From contig OW203769.1 in assembly GCA_934045905.1 (NCBI GenBank), forward strand, positions 25,451,705-25,515,704: a DNA stretch of 64,000 bases, read 5' to 3'. Both the position numbers and the translations under genes were made by a program. This DNA comes from Leuctra nigra (lineage: Eukaryota; Arthropoda; Insecta; Plecoptera; Leuctridae). The notes under the pieces are model-generated. The model made no database searches, was not told the DNA's origin, and saw only the letters and a program-made list of their open reading frames with translations. Each line of letters opens with the position of its first letter. Within the stretch, counting starts at the first letter, position 1. Shown in pieces: positions 36,936-49,824 of this stretch.

Positions 36936-38499
36936 AACCAACACAAATTTTTCATCATCATCTATCAATCAGCTTATTTGGCGTTACTTCTGGTCTCTGT
37001 TGCCACTATCTCTGTGTTTTTTTGTGTTTTGTAAGGCAATGCCCAGGCTAAACCAGTCAACCGATAGATCTGACATGTGTACACACACTAATGTCATATG
37101 AGTGGTGGTCTGGTATTGCGTATAAATTTCGAACTAGATCCTGTAAGGTTTGGGGATTTTTTTTGAAAATTAAAGATTCAACCGTTTGACCGATCAACTT
37201 AAAACTTGCATGGTCATTGAGACCAACATTCTATAGTATTTTTGAAAATGTTTAGATAATCTGACGTTAAATCGCAAGGCTTTTTTTACTGACATTTTAC
37301 GCGTGTTTGAATTGACACAATTCACCCCAAAAAAATCCAATATTTTATCATTGCTTTCAACGCATTTTGTTTCAGCTCTTTCCAAGACCTTTAGAGCAGA
37401 AACTTGCAAAAGCATATGAATTCGCATGCAATACGAAGGCTCGCTCATCAACGCGTTACACAGAGCGTTTTCCTATCGTTATCGCGACAAATGCTCACTT
37501 GAACGAGTTATTCCAGCCGTGTTCCTAGTGCTATTGTAACATGTTATAGTACAACTGATTCTGAATCAATATTCTTATTGTAATTCCGATATTTAGTATG
37601 TAATATTGATTTGTATAATTATTTTCGTACTTGATAAACAATTCTTACTATTTCATTCATATTCCTATTCCCATTTCACTTTGGGTCACCATGAATCAGA
37701 TTGCGGTGTTTTCACACAAATTATACTAGAAAGCTACAACTGATCCAAATACACTTTATTCGCCAAAGTTATTTTGGAAATTAAAGTGTTAATATGTTTT
37801 AGTTTACTTTGTTTATATTTTTTATTTGTCTTTTAGGATATCCCTCTCAAAGGCATTTTTAAATCCAAGTAGGTATGATTTATATTTAAAATCCTAACCT
37901 AAAAACGGGAATCGAACAATAACATCTATTTTTAAGTTCAGAATCCACACAGTTAAATATAAAGTATATCAAACATGTTGGTATTATAAAATCTATTAAT
38001 ACATATTAAATAATTAATCATTCTTGCTCTATGATTACAAGCAATTTGTACGTCCCCATGTCTGCTAAGCTACTGTTCGATGATGGCTATTATTAGAGTA
38101 ATAGAAACTCGAATAGAATCGACTGTCACAAACCAATGTTTATTTACATAAAATCTCGTCTAAATCGACTGAGGCAGGACAGAGTGCCAAAAAGCATGAC
38201 ATAAGAAAATAGGCCAGTAGTTAAAATAAACAAAACGCACATTTAAATTGTTACTGCTGGCAGACCACGTTACAAAATGTAAGATAGTAAAGCTAAATAC
38301 CAATTCGATCTACAAAATAGTGGTGTTTATGTATAGTTTTTGTTTCAGTGTTAGTGCAGTCTGTATTTTTAGGTAGAAATCTATTCATTCCAGTATAAGA
38401 TCCAAGTTCTTAAAATCTTTTCCAAACCAAATTCAGAAGTAAGGATTACCAAATTATCAGATTAAAACTGGATTGCCATATAATTTTACTGAGAACTTA
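36936..38499. other. Intergenic, no gene seen
   Basis: AT-rich. A frame on the - strand at 37194-37451 (85 codons) has no recognisable domain. Confidence 0.4.
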
Positions 38500-38658
38500 A
38501 GCCCCATTTACACAGTGCAATTTCTTGAACAACTTCTGTGCCACAGAGGTTCTGCTCGTGCGCAGTATCACTTTTGAGATGATAAAGGGAATCTGCACAT
38601 GTGCAGAACCTCTGTGTCACAGAAGTTGTTCAAGAAATTGCACCGTGTAAACGGGGCT
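38500..38658. mobile_element. MITE, 159 bp, TTA target duplication
   Basis: AGCCCCATTTACACAGTGC to GCACCGTGTAAACGGGGCT, flanked by TTA on both sides. Nearly the whole element is a hairpin (TTTCTTGAACAACTTCTGTG and its complement, then an internal CACATGTGCAGAACC arm). Confidence 0.88.
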
Positions 38659-40384
38659 TTAAAAAGTGAAGTAGCAACGAGTGTTCTCATAATAGAATAG
38701 GTACCAATAAACTCTCTGAGAATTTCTTCAATAAAAAGTCGGGTTGAGGATTTGAGATTTGAGACATGATTTTTGAGTATTTACCCAGTAATGTCTACAG
38801 TGAGGATTTCTTTAAGTACTTAGTATATTGTTATATTAATGCTTTTTTACAACATTTGCAATAGGTTTGAAATATTATAAAATTGCAAAATATGACCTAT
38901 AAATCCGTTTTAGAATGATTGTATGTTGGATGGTTGTTGCAATGATTTCAACTTACAATTAATATAAAATATTAATGTGTGACATTATGATTTTCATTTA
39001 TAATACACGACATTGTTTGGCGAATTAAGTTTAAAGTCCAATCATATCGGACTAATAAGTATACATGCATTTTTAAGTATAACACAGCAGTTACTGCTGT
39101 TGTGTACAAATGGAAAACGATTAAAAAGAAGAAATTCATTTAAATAATTTCTGGGTATTTTATGTGTACTATCTTGTGTATTTTATTGAACCATTTCTCT
39201 GCGGTGTACTTGCCATGTTTTCTTTCAGCTGATTACACTTATGCATATTTAATCTCAGTCCAAAATAGGTATAGTTTACGAATCATGCGCGGCACAACCA
39301 AAAAAAAAATCATACCTAGTACTCTATGTTACATTGTAAACAGGATTAGATTAAGTAAATAAAATAATAATTAATACAGCCTAGTATTTACTCTCTTGAT
39401 TCTAATTATTTTTTCATAAGAACATAAAATTCCTTCGTTTATTATTTCCTTATTGAACTTACATGGTCCCCGTTCAACGCATATTTTTCTTCTAGTACAA
39501 AAGAACGCATTAGGCAACAAAATTTCACTCGATCGCCCACGTGGTGAGATGTAGGCTATGAAGAAGCATGCTCGTAGGTCGACTATTAAGACACGTGGAC
39601 ACTCCCTTTGATACCCACGTACCTTCAAAATACCTCCTTAAAGGAAGTAGGTATATGACCTAAACATAAATAACAATAACTCTAACTAACTGTTCACAAC
39701 TAGACGAATACATTTTTATACCTTCAACATTCAATTTATGTTTTCGTAGTTGTTTATTTGTGACTAATTTGATAATGCTGTTAAATATTTGATGATTCTG
39801 GGACATTTCGTCATGTTTTAAACATTACTGAAATTATTATTATTATTTATTTCTTACACACAATTACAATTACACAATACAAACAATATCTACCAACTAT
39901 GGTGCTACCAACTATCCCACAGCCAAAAGGCTATAGTCTGTGGGAGACGAATTACTGGAAATATACATTACAGCATACAGAAACAAGAAAAATAATAATA
40001 AAGCAACATCAGAATTATCGGCCAGTAAGTTGTCAAAATTGTAGTAGTGAATAAATAGAAACTGAAATAAATAAATAAATAAAGAAGTAATACATAATGA
40101 ATGAATCAATAATCAAAATTAGGTGTCATTTGGCAACTGGATGCAATAATTGGGTTCAACGACATTCTTTCCTAGTTTAATAACCACAACTCAATTTTTG
40201 TTTGTTTCTGCAACTGTAAGTATCGACATTTCTTAAATTTTCGTTTGGATTTAGCCCGTGTTACAGTATTTGTACTTCACATCCATATAGAATTTTGAGC
40301 TCGGAGCTAAAATATTGTTTAAGAATTAATTACTAGGACCCATAATACATTTCTTGATAGAAAACTTTTGGTTTCCCTGCTTTA
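38659..40384. other. Intergenic with a LINE 3'-tail relic
   Basis: At about 39836-40110 an ATT-repeat followed by TTTATTTCTTACACACAATT and a moderately GC-richer stretch resembles the inverted 3' end of a non-LTR element. Otherwise AT-rich with no gene. Confidence 0.4.
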
Positions 40385-40541
40385 AGCCATTTACACGGTG
40401 CAATTTCTTGAACAATTTCTATTCCACAAAAGTTCTGCACATGTGCAGAGTCACTTTATGATCTCAAAAGTGACATTGCACACGAGCAGATAAACTGTGG
40501 CACAGAAGTTGTTCAAGAAATTGCACCGTGTAAATCGGGCT
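40385..40541. mobile_element. MITE, 157 bp, TTA target duplication
   Basis: AGCCATTTACACGGTGC to GCACCGTGTAAATCGGGCT, flanked by TTA. Closely related to the copy at 38500-38658, sharing the TTTCTTGAACAA and GCACATGTGCAGA blocks. Confidence 0.87.
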
Positions 40542-43500
40542 TTATAAATATTTACAATAAAAAAATGACTGTTTGCTGTGACTTAGACTCAACCCCACGT
40601 TTCTGTGGATAAACTAAGTTGCATATTAGTGGAGCATCACTGTTGCATTATAAAATGTGTCAAGGTAGGTGCATTAGCCCCAAATTTAGATAAATCGGCA
40701 CTCCACTGGTGTTCTGTGTGAATTAGCCGGGGATGTATTTAGAAACATTGGCACAAGTCTGAGTGTATGCACGTGACGTAAATGTTGTTTCATGGCGGCC
40801 ATGACTGTTATCTCGGTACTAGTGTTCTAGCTCTTGGCCACAGGCTTCAATTTCTTTGTAGTTCAAAAGTAAAAAAAAATAGTAGATAGTTGTAGTTGTA
40901 GTATCTATCTTAAGGGGAACTGTCAGTGATATTTGTATTCTTGTTAAAGTTGGTATGCAGTTATGTTTACATACATTTAGCCAATTAATTATTTGATACA
41001 CTTGGAAGTGGCCAGCGTGGCCAGTAAAATTTGACACGTAGGTATGTACCTAATGCGTAGGTAACCAATTTAAAATGTTGGCATATTTTGGAATGTTGGA
41101 ATAATATGTTGGAATAAATCAAAATCCATTCTTATTTTTTATGGTCTAGCCAACAATATAAACACTATAAGGCATTTGAGCTTTGGAAATTGCCTTTGAG
41201 ACATCTCAGCTATCGGTTACTGAGATAGACGTTAACAATTTACGGTCTAGAAACTTTAAGTCAAAAAGCATTTTTTGAATAGTGTACAATACGAGTGGAG
41301 GAAAATCAAAGTAGTAATACGAAGTAGGTAGGTATCTTTGTTCTTTTCAAACGTTCCTTTCTTAAGATTTTGTCGGGTGCACATTTCCCAATAAGGTATC
41401 GATCTAATATAACTCTTGTTGCCATTAGTATTCAACTGGCGTGTTTTCTAAATTCAGCAAACATTTGGTGCAACGTGCTACGAGATAGATTGTACTGAGT
41501 TTATCACATCAAGGTATCAAGCAGAATGCCACGTAAAATATTACGTGTGTGGGTGGTTTGCTTTCCTAGCTCATTTTACTTACTAACAAAAATAATATTA
41601 GGTAGGTATATTGTATGTTAATAATTAATAAAGTTATTAAATGCCGATATGAAAACATTTAATTTCCGATGTTCCTGCTGAAGTGATTTCTTTTTGAAAC
41701 TCTGTACTTACCTGAATCACATTTATTTGAATTTCATTATAAACATAAGCCAATATTATATTCAGATTTCTTTACCATCTCTTTTACTGTTTTATCGTAA
41801 CTGTTTTAGGTAGGAAGTCGTGAGTCTATATTTTACAAATTCACTTTAAACAGACATCGTTGAATCACATTCTACGTAAATGTGTAATTTACACTCAAAC
41901 CAATTAAAAACGGTACTTTGCACAAAACGGATTGGCTGATGGTCAGGTTCCTTGACAATCAATACATGTTATTATCAATAAAATCAGAGCTCACCTACTA
42001 GAGTTAGATAATGCACTAGCACAGATTTCATGGGATGATGCCATCAAACCATTATCAGATAATCTTTTTCTTTCGAGATACCAATTATTATTTGTTCGAA
42101 TGTACCATGTGACTACAAAAAGATATTAATTCAACTTGAAATAAAACCTGTACCTCAGAGGTACAAGGCCAGAAGTCCATGTTCTCGATTTTGCATTGTG
42201 ATCTAATCAAGCTCTATCAATTGAGTGACGCCAACAAGTACATGTATATTGAAGTATTCTCTTACACTATGAGTTATGACTCATGTCACCAAATTGACAA
42301 ATATGATTGGCAAAGGCAGAATAGGAATTATTTTTCAGTTTTTCCCAAGAATAATTGATATGATTGCTCAGTACAGTAACTTGGTAAAAACATGTATAGT
42401 GAAAAATTTCGTTAAATATTTCGTTATCGTCATGTGAGTACATGTCTACAAAGTTTTGAAACTTTCAATATTAGTTCGATATAAACATTACATTCTAATG
42501 TAGAATGTAATTTTAAAGAACACAATTTCAAAATGAAACCATGCTGAAGTAATTTCAAAGATATTCATCGTCTACTTATCTGACTATACTTTTCTGATAT
42601 TCCCATAAGAGCCATACAAATAGTTGTTCAAAGAAGAATGACTGGCAAAATTTACTGCATTTTCATGATAAACATCACTAAAATTATTTCAAGATAGATA
42701 ACTTATATCTACAAAACTTAAAAAATTTCATAATTTTAACTAATAACTCCTCATATTTTAGAATTGACTTGTATTGATAACAACGTTTTCATCAAAATCA
42801 TCAAGCCCATTTAATACAAAATTAACAACCTTATGACGATTTTCAAAAATTTCGAGATTTCTCTTGTAAACTTACATTAAACTAATCATTGACAAGTTAA
42901 ATATCTAGTAAGATATAGTGTCTAGGTACTTAATATCTAGTAAGTATTCAATCTTTTTTATTGGTACAATAAAAAAATGCATGAATGAAAATTTACACTT
43001 TTATATGCCATAAATACATATTTTATTTAATGAATGACAACAGAAATTCTCCTTCAGACATCTTAGCGAGTCTCTTCCAAAATATCCCTTTGCTTTGATG
43101 TCAGCTCCGTCTCGCCTTTCCATTCAGTGTGAACTGAATAAGGGGTGGAAGAACGGAAGGGGCCATGTTGCCCCTATATTTGAACTTCCTACTAGGTTAG
43201 GGTGGGTTGTTTTGGAGCGACGACGCATGGGTAGGGGTGGGGGACAGAAATCAATGGCGGCGTCGTCTAGAACGGTGGTGGCGCCATCGTCTGGGTGGCT
43301 GATGGTACTAATGCATTGATCCAATACACTGGACCCAACGCGGGCGTGGAGATTGAAGGCACGTGGTCTTTGATACTAACGATTCCAAATATGTTGATTA
43401 TGTTTTATTGGGAATGTAGCTAAGAATTTTGATGGTTATTTTATTAGAGATGACACATTCGCATTTTCTAGATAAACATGCACCCAAAATGAATAGAAAA

Positions 43501-44346
43501 AAGAAAAACATCACAAAAACGTGAATATAATTATTTAGGAAATAATTATTTGTAAAAATGTTTTTAACATATTCCGTACGCTTGGAAATGATCTATAACT
43601 GATCAAAAATGCTGAATAAAAATAGGTAAATTCACGTCATAATACACGCAATTTTTAAAAAAATTTACTTTGTGAGGAAAATAAGTAATAGTTCAAGTTT
43701 CGTAAAAAGTACCTAAAGTTATTTTAAAAGATCGTTTTGCAACATGTTATAAAAAGTAATTGAGCATTATTGTTACACCATAACGAGATGAAAAATTCTG
43801 AATATACTATTTTTATTACCAACCGTTTTAATTTGATGATAATAATCATTCGAAGTTGTAGTTATAAGTTACCTCAATACTTGAAACTTGTATTGATGAT
43901 GCAAATGTATTGATCTAATTGGAATTGAACGCGTGTCACTATTATTTTCAAAATTAGAGGAACAGGGCTTGCTTTTTAGTGAAAATTAACCCTAGTGCTT
44001 AATATTCACAACCAGTGTTTTAAGATGAGCATACATTGTACCCTTCAGATAAGTTTTGCCTCAGAGCTACGGAAATATCTCGGAAAACTTTCTATCATAT
44101 CATCCCTCAGTTCCTGAATATTATATTAATTAAAATGAAAGAACTTGATGCAAATGCTTGTGTCTAAGACGAACTTTTGGACGTTCACGTTCTCTCCATG
44201 CAAAAGTGAACGCATCACGCAAATGTTCTCAGAAAAGTACATTTCCTAACAACCCATTTTGAGTGATCTTATCATCCCATTTTATTATTCATTTTTATTC
44301 ATCGTTGCTTCGCATAAAAGAGTTAGGTATTTGAACGGTATGTTGT
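40542..44346. other. Intergenic, no gene seen
   Basis: AT-rich apart from a GC-richer block at about 43085-43330, where frames overlap on both strands (43095-43319 and 43124-43324). Neither shows a domain, so I leave it unassigned. Confidence 0.4.
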
Positions 44347-44391
44347 GAGAGTGTGTGTGTACGACTTGGCTGGCGTGGAGCGATCGCTCCA
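44347..44391. repeat. Dispersed repeat core, inverted copy
   Basis: Contains the perfect 14-bp palindrome GGAGCGATCGCTCC (44377-44390) next to GTACGACTTGGCTGG; it is the reverse complement of 36888-36935. Confidence 0.5.
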
Positions 44392-44504
44392 ATAGATCAT
44401 TTAAAATTGTAAAAAGGAAAAATGAAATTTTAGCTATGAATTCATGAAAGGTTTTACTATTTAAACATTTTCTCTCAGCGGATGAACTCTTGTGGTTGGG
44501 TTTA

Positions 44505-44912
44505 GGGGTTATTACACTTGACAATTCAAGTGGGCAACTCAAATCTTCCAGATTCAAATTGTCCCAATTGAAATCTTGTTTCAATGTGTCACTTTCATGG
44601 TTTGAGGTTAGGTTTGTTTTATGTTTTTCATAACAATCGACCCGCATTCAATTGTTCTGTTAATAAGTGATCTTTATACATAATAATGATGAAATATTAC
44701 GAAGTTGTGTTCTCTGTTTCGATATTTGTTTCAATACTAGTGTCTATTCATCTCAAATTGTCCAACTGCAGTTGGGAAAATAGAAACGGTTCTAAACCAA
44801 GAATTGGCAAGATTTGAATCTTTTTCCCCTATCACACTAGGCAAATTGCACAATTTCAGTCTTGTAGATTCAAATTGTCCAATTTCAATTGTGTAGTGTA
44901 ATACCCACTTAA
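44505..44912. mobile_element. Possible MITE with inverted ends
   Basis: GGGTTATTACACTTGACAATT (left, about 44505) resembles the complement of CAATTGTGTAGTGTAATACCC (right, ending about 44908). ATTCAAATTGTCC occurs in both halves. The boundaries are approximate and no clear target duplication is visible. Confidence 0.4.
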
Positions 44913-45219
44913 GGCATCTGTACCTTAGAATATACAACTGTACTGTGCACTCACTTTTGTTCCTTCTAGGTATACAAACTAGGGATGCCATACACTTATT
45001 TTAAACTTTGGAAAGTATTTATACAATTGTATCCACGCTGGAACTGAGAAACGGTTCCGTTCATTTGTTAAAGTAACTTTACCATTAATCAAATTATCTT
45101 TTACAAATATCTGCAGATCAAATCACTGTTAGTGAGTGGACTATACCTATTAGGCACTTTGTTCCTTTAAAGAAGGAACGGTTTTTTATTTTATCGTATG
45201 GTTTTTTCAAGTACAAAGA

Positions 45220-48200
45220 TAATAATAATAAGATTACATGACTAAAAGCTAATATGTAGTGTACAATATAATTATAAGAAAAATTACAACTGGACGTCTA
45301 GTTTCTTCAGCCACTCGATTGCATCTGGAGTTACGCAGATGAAGTCCTTCAGATCCCCAGAGTATTTCCTTAGAGGACATTCAAGGACAATGTGTCGGAT
45401 CGTCTGGAGGGCAGCTCCACAATCGCAATCAGGTGATTCTGAATAACCCCATTGTGCTAAAGATGCAGCACATCTGCCGTGACTCGTGCGGACTCTGTTG
45501 AGACTTGTCCAGAGACGGCCTGACAAGTCGAAGCCGGGCGGCGTACCAGGGCATGTCATGATGGGAACCCACTCCGATGGTGCACGTGAAAACCATTCTT
45601 CTATCCACTGTATCTCCATGTTAAAATTATTTGATGAGAGGGCTTGAGCTTCGGTCATTGGGGGTTTCCTTGACTTCAGTCTCTGCTGCTCTGGCCCGTG
45701 TTGAACGATGTCGGCATGGATGGGAAGGTTGAGGTTGGACTCTGCTTTATGGAACTCACGGACAAGAGCATTGCTGCGACGTAGGTGTGGTGGAGCAATG
45801 TTGGAAAGCGTTGGAAGCCAATACAGGGGTGTTGACTTGATCGTGCCGGAGATGAGTCTCATTGCGATATTAAGTTGTACGTCTACCTTCTGAACATGGG
45901 CGCTGTTCAACCATACCGACGCACAGTACTCTCCCGTGGAGTAAACCAAAGCGAGTGCCGCAGTTCTAAGCACGTCTGCTGAAGCTCCCCAGCTCGTGGC
46001 CGCCAGTTTCTGGATGATGTTGTTGCGGGTTCTCAGCTTGGCAGCAGTCTTCTTGAGATGCTCACGGAATGTAAGAGAACGATCTAAAATCACTCCAAGA
46101 TATTTGGGGTTGTGGTTGTGGTGAAGCTCAACGCCATTGAAACTCACAGAGAGCGTGACATTTGCCAGTGAGTTAGAGAGATGAAAGCAGGAGACTTCAG
46201 TTTTCGACATACTGGGACAGAGTCTCCACACCCTGAAATACTCGCTGAGTATCGATAGGTCTTCTGTAAGGACTGATTCAGTGACTGGAATAGACTGATT
46301 TTGGGTAGCCAAGGCTAAATCGTCAGCATAAGCAAATTTCCTAGATACCGTTGCTGGTATATCACTAATGTACAGATTAAACAGCAGTGGCGCTAGAACT
46401 GAACCCTGTGCTAAACCATTAGATAGTTTACGCTGCCTGCTCTTATTATCATCTAAGTAAACTCGGAATAACCTGTAGCTAAGCATGCTGTTGACAAGAC
46501 TTGTGATTTTCTGACAAGGTATAACTTTCATGAGCTTATATATCAAGCCTGTTCTCCACACAGTATCGTAGGCAGCTGTTAGGTCAATGAATGCAACTGA
46601 TGTCTTCTGTTTAAGCTGAAACCCGGCTTCAATGTGTGTTGTTAACGCAAGTACTTGATCCTCACAGTTGCGTCCTGGTCTGAAACCAGCTTGTTCATGT
46701 GGAATATGTCCGATGATTTCAGGAGCTATCCGATTGTATATAAGCCTTTCGAGAAGCTTATAGCAACAGCTTAGTAGGGCGATTGGGCGATAGCTTTCTG
46801 GAAGATCGTTAGGTTTGCCGGGCTTCAACAACGCCACAATTTTAGTTTCCTTAAATTCTTTGGGCAATTTACCAGTCACTAATACATCCGAGAAAAATCT
46901 GGTTAACCAGAGCTGTGCATTTTTTCCACAATGTTTTAGGAACTCTGGATATATGCCATCAAGTCCCGCGGCTTTACCTGACTTTACTTGTCTAAGCGCT
47001 TGCTGAAGTTCCCCAATTGTAAAGGGCTCCGAGTACGGTGATGTTTCTGGAGTGTTGCGTTTTAATTCAGCAAGCGCCTGACGGACGGATTGAGAATGAG
47101 GTTTGTCTGACGGGACTCTTGACATCGAGACAATCCGCTTTGCGATGCTATCGGGGCTTATATTTGACTTGCTTTTGATGGGCTGTGTATTTGCATCCAG
47201 TTTCCGGAGCAGGCTCCAAGCTCTACGACTGGAATGTGTGAAGTTCATGTTCTCTACAGTCTCTGTCCATTTGGCTTTCCGGTTATCATCCAAGCTTTGC
47301 AGTAATTCATCAGCTACATCATTATCACCTCCTTGCAAAAATTCTTGGTACAGCCTGTCACTTTCAGCACTCCATCCTGGAATATATTCCTTGCGGAACC
47401 CTCTAGGGATGTGCTTCTTGGCTGTTGCGATGGTTGCCCCCACGAATCTGGCATAGCTGTCAACATTTGCAGGGATCCAGCGAATAGTTTTATCTAGGTT
47501 CGATGCAAACGATTTCCAGTCTGCTTTACTAAAATTCCACCGCGGACGTGGCACGGACCGTAAGACAGGGATTTGGTATCCAAGTTCAATTACAACCGGG
47601 CGATGTTGTCTATGAGGGAAGTCCTGCAGAACAGTCCTAGATGCTCGTAGAGGCTGCAGATTCGTATCACTGGATACAAAGCATAGATCAGGATTGTAGT
47701 CCGCTTGCCACCTAGCCGATCGGAAGGTCCCACGCTGTTTGGCATCAAATACAAGGTGCAGGTTGTGTAATTCCCCCCAATCAACAAGTGCTTCGCCGTT
47801 GGCATTGTTACTCTCATACTTCCACTGGGTGTGATGGCTATTAAAGTCACCAACGAAGACAGCTGGGTGATCATAGCAACTCAACGTTCCAGGAGGCCAA
47901 GGTGTGCCTGGAGGCTTGTAAATGTTCGTAATTTTCGTACCTCCAAGTTCAATGGTGATTGTGAAGATGTCATCATTTGAGCTTACATGCACTAGTTGCA
48001 CATTATCAATATTACTTCTGGCGTAGGTAGCTGTGCCATACTGAGGATGATACGTGGCACCAACTGGATCATATCCGTCTATGGTACCTCGGCTTAGTAG
48101 TTGGGATTCATTTGCAGTGTGCGTCTCTTGTAGCACGACTATATCCACGTTATTCTGTCTTAGAATTCTAGACAAGTGACTGCTCTTTGCTTGGCTGATA

Positions 48201-48700
48201 CCTTCAATGTTCAACTGACAGATGCGGACAGAAGGTCCAATATTTCTAGTCGTCTTATTCTGATTTCCTTGAATATTCATGTTACCTACTTTTAATTGTT
48301 CTTTGTACTTGAGGCCAAGAGATCAAATGATTGTTTGGCTTCCAGTTTCGATAGATCATTCAGCGTTATCCGTGTGCACCAATGGAGGCGATCTATCTTT
48401 ACACTTTTCGACCCTGATATTTTTCAAATATGCTCTAATTTTTCCAAGTAATTTATGCAGTGAGCAAGAATTTTGTTTTATACCAAATCTTCTGATATAA
48501 ATAGTTTGACAAAACGATGCAATATAAGGCTTTCTTCGTCTTCAAAGTAAAGATTCAACAGTATTTTTATATTGAAATGTGTAGCAGATGTTTGTACTCA
48601 CGATGGTATGTAATAAAGTCCTTAAATACAAGATTATCAATATAAAATAAAATAAATTTGTGGAGCGCACAGAAAGTCAAGGTACTGTTTCCATGGCCAC
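45220..48700 (-). mobile_element. Non-LTR retrotransposon with intact ORF2, - strand
   Basis: Built around the intact 998-codon ORF. Downstream on the - strand the 3' region is short and holds a small TTATTATTATT repeat (about 45219-45230), as in RTE-like elements that end in simple repeats rather than poly(A). The 5' boundary is not defined; up to about 400 bp above 48280 may be its 5' UTR. Confidence 0.7.
45284..48280 (-). CDS. LINE ORF2: AP-endonuclease + reverse transcriptase, apparently intact
   Basis: 998 codons with no interruption. The N-terminal apurinic endonuclease-like domain has LNIEGI, LQETHT (catalytic Glu about residue 52), VFVGDFNSHHTQW (about 142-154) and HRPVVIEL. The RT has SGKAAGLDGIYPEFLK, SYRPIALLSCCYKLLERLI, EQAGFRPGRNCEDQ, FIDLTAAYDTVW, NGLAQGSVLAPLLFN and FAYADD near residue 650. 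The C-terminal Cys/His motif CDCGAALQTIRHIVLEC follows. There is no RNase H, unlike the element at the left edge, so it belongs to a different clade (RTE/Proto2-like is my best guess). Such proteins nick target DNA and prime reverse transcription there. It is complete enough that the element could be, or recently have been, active. Confidence 0.93.
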   Translation of the reverse strand: MNIQGNQNKTTRNIGPSVRICQLNIEGISQAKSSHLSRILRQNNVDIVVLQETHTANESQLLSRGTIDGYDPVGATYHPQYGTATYARSNIDNVQLVHVSSNDDIFTITIELGGTKITNIYKPPGTPWPPGTLSCYDHPAVFVGDFNSHHTQWKYESNNANGEALVDWGELHNLHLVFDAKQRGTFRSARWQADYNPDLCFVSSDTNLQPLRASRTVLQDFPHRQHRPVVIELGYQIPVLRSVPRPRWNFSKADWKSFASNLDKTIRWIPANVDSYARFVGATIATAKKHIPRGFRKEYIPGWSAESDRLYQEFLQGGDNDVADELLQSLDDNRKAKWTETVENMNFTHSSRRAWSLLRKLDANTQPIKSKSNISPDSIAKRIVSMSRVPSDKPHSQSVRQALAELKRNTPETSPYSEPFTIGELQQALRQVKSGKAAGLDGIYPEFLKHCGKNAQLWLTRFFSDVLVTGKLPKEFKETKIVALLKPGKPNDLPESYRPIALLSCCYKLLERLIYNRIAPEIIGHIPHEQAGFRPGRNCEDQVLALTTHIEAGFQLKQKTSVAFIDLTAAYDTVWRTGLIYKLMKVIPCQKITSLVNSMLSYRLFRVYLDDNKSRQRKLSNGLAQGSVLAPLLFNLYISDIPATVSRKFAYADDLALATQNQSIPVTESVLTEDLSILSEYFRVWRLCPSMSKTEVSCFHLSNSLANVTLSVSFNGVELHHNHNPKYLGVILDRSLTFREHLKKTAAKLRTRNNIIQKLAATSWGASADVLRTAALALVYSTGEYCASVWLNSAHVQKVDVQLNIAMRLISGTIKSTPLYWLPTLSNIAPPHLRRSNALVREFHKAESNLNLPIHADIVQHGPEQQRLKSRKPPMTEAQALSSNNFNMEIQWIEEWFSRAPSEWVPIMTCPGTPPGFDLSGRLWTSLNRVRTSHGRCAASLAQWGYSESPDCDCGAALQTIRHIVLECPLRKYSGDLKDFICVTPDAIEWLKKLDVQL

Positions 48701-49623
48701 ATGGACATATATTCATGACATATATTCATGACATATATTCATGGACATATAATGGTGATATTCCTTATATATTTGAGGAACGGAACGAGAATTAATTTTT
48801 ATGAGAACTGGATCTACCTAAGACTATAGAATGGTATAAAGTGATTTACTATAGAAGTGTTGAATGTGGTTGTGAGAGCTTTCGGAAAAAAGCTTTAACG
48901 GCGAGCTTTCATCAACTTTCATCGCATGTTAGGTGATAGTTAATTCTACTGACACACCCTCATTCGCTCACGCCATATACTTTCATTCTTACTTTGAGTT
49001 TGACGTACCTAATAGCAGTAGTACCATTATTTTAGTATGGCTATTTTCCATACTTACACTTAGTTCATAATCATCTTAAAAATGTAGAGTGAGGACTATA
49101 ACTAGGATCTCTTTTATTAGTATAAGTAGATATACCGGGTGCGCAAAAAGTCCTCCTGTTTCAGATTGCAATTATAAGGACCTGAAAGTTTCACACATTT
49201 AATATGTTTAATTTTAAGGAAGTTACGTTAATATAACTTTTAATAAGAAAAGATAGTTACCTACATTTGAAGTTTATACCAGTGTTCAAATACGCGGAAG
49301 CAGAATCGGCTTTTTTGCACATTACGTAAGTTTGCGTTGATGTCATAATTTGACAAAAGATGACTCCATTTAGTAGAGCGGATCTTATCTTATTGATATG
49401 TAGTTTCAAGAAAATAAATTGAAATGAAAGAGAATTCTGTCTGAATTTCCAACGAAGAATTGAAATTGTAAATTGACACATAACTGATTAACCAAAGATA
49501 AATTTCAAATTCGCATGGATTTCTTAAACATATATATCCCTTTGTTAATTTATAAATTCATAAGTAAACATAATTTCAGCCAATTCCTGAAAATAATTCC
49601 GGATCAATTATATTTATTCGTTA
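48701..49623. other. Intergenic, no gene seen
   Basis: AT-rich; a short tandem repeat ACATATATTCATG occurs three times at about 48708-48750. Confidence 0.45.
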
Positions 49624-49824
49624 AGTCCGATTTTCACGGTACAATTTCTTGACCAACTTCTGTGTCACATTCCCATTTTTCATACAATTTTGCATTTACA
49701 CGAAGCAACTTTCTGTCACCGAACTTAAAACATGTTCTAATTTACTTCAAGAAATGTGTCAAAGACTGTGCCAAAGACTGTGACACAGAAGTTGTTCAAT
49801 AAATGTGACCGTGTAAATCGGGCT
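49624..49824. mobile_element. MITE, 201 bp, TTA target duplication
   Basis: AGTCCGATTTTCACGGTAC to GTGACCGTGTAAATCGGGCT, flanked by TTA at 49621-49623 and 49825-49827. Same family as 38500 and 40385 but with a longer interior (TTTACACGAAGCAACTTTC) shared with the worn copy at 27461. Confidence 0.85.

Noticed and set aside
43095..43324. Overlapping frames on both strands in a GC-richer block
   Set aside because: Neither frame has a recognisable domain or splice context.
44285..44647. 120-codon frame on the - strand
   Set aside because: It spans repeat sequence (the GGAGCGATCGCTCC repeat and a putative MITE end) and has no recognisable domain.
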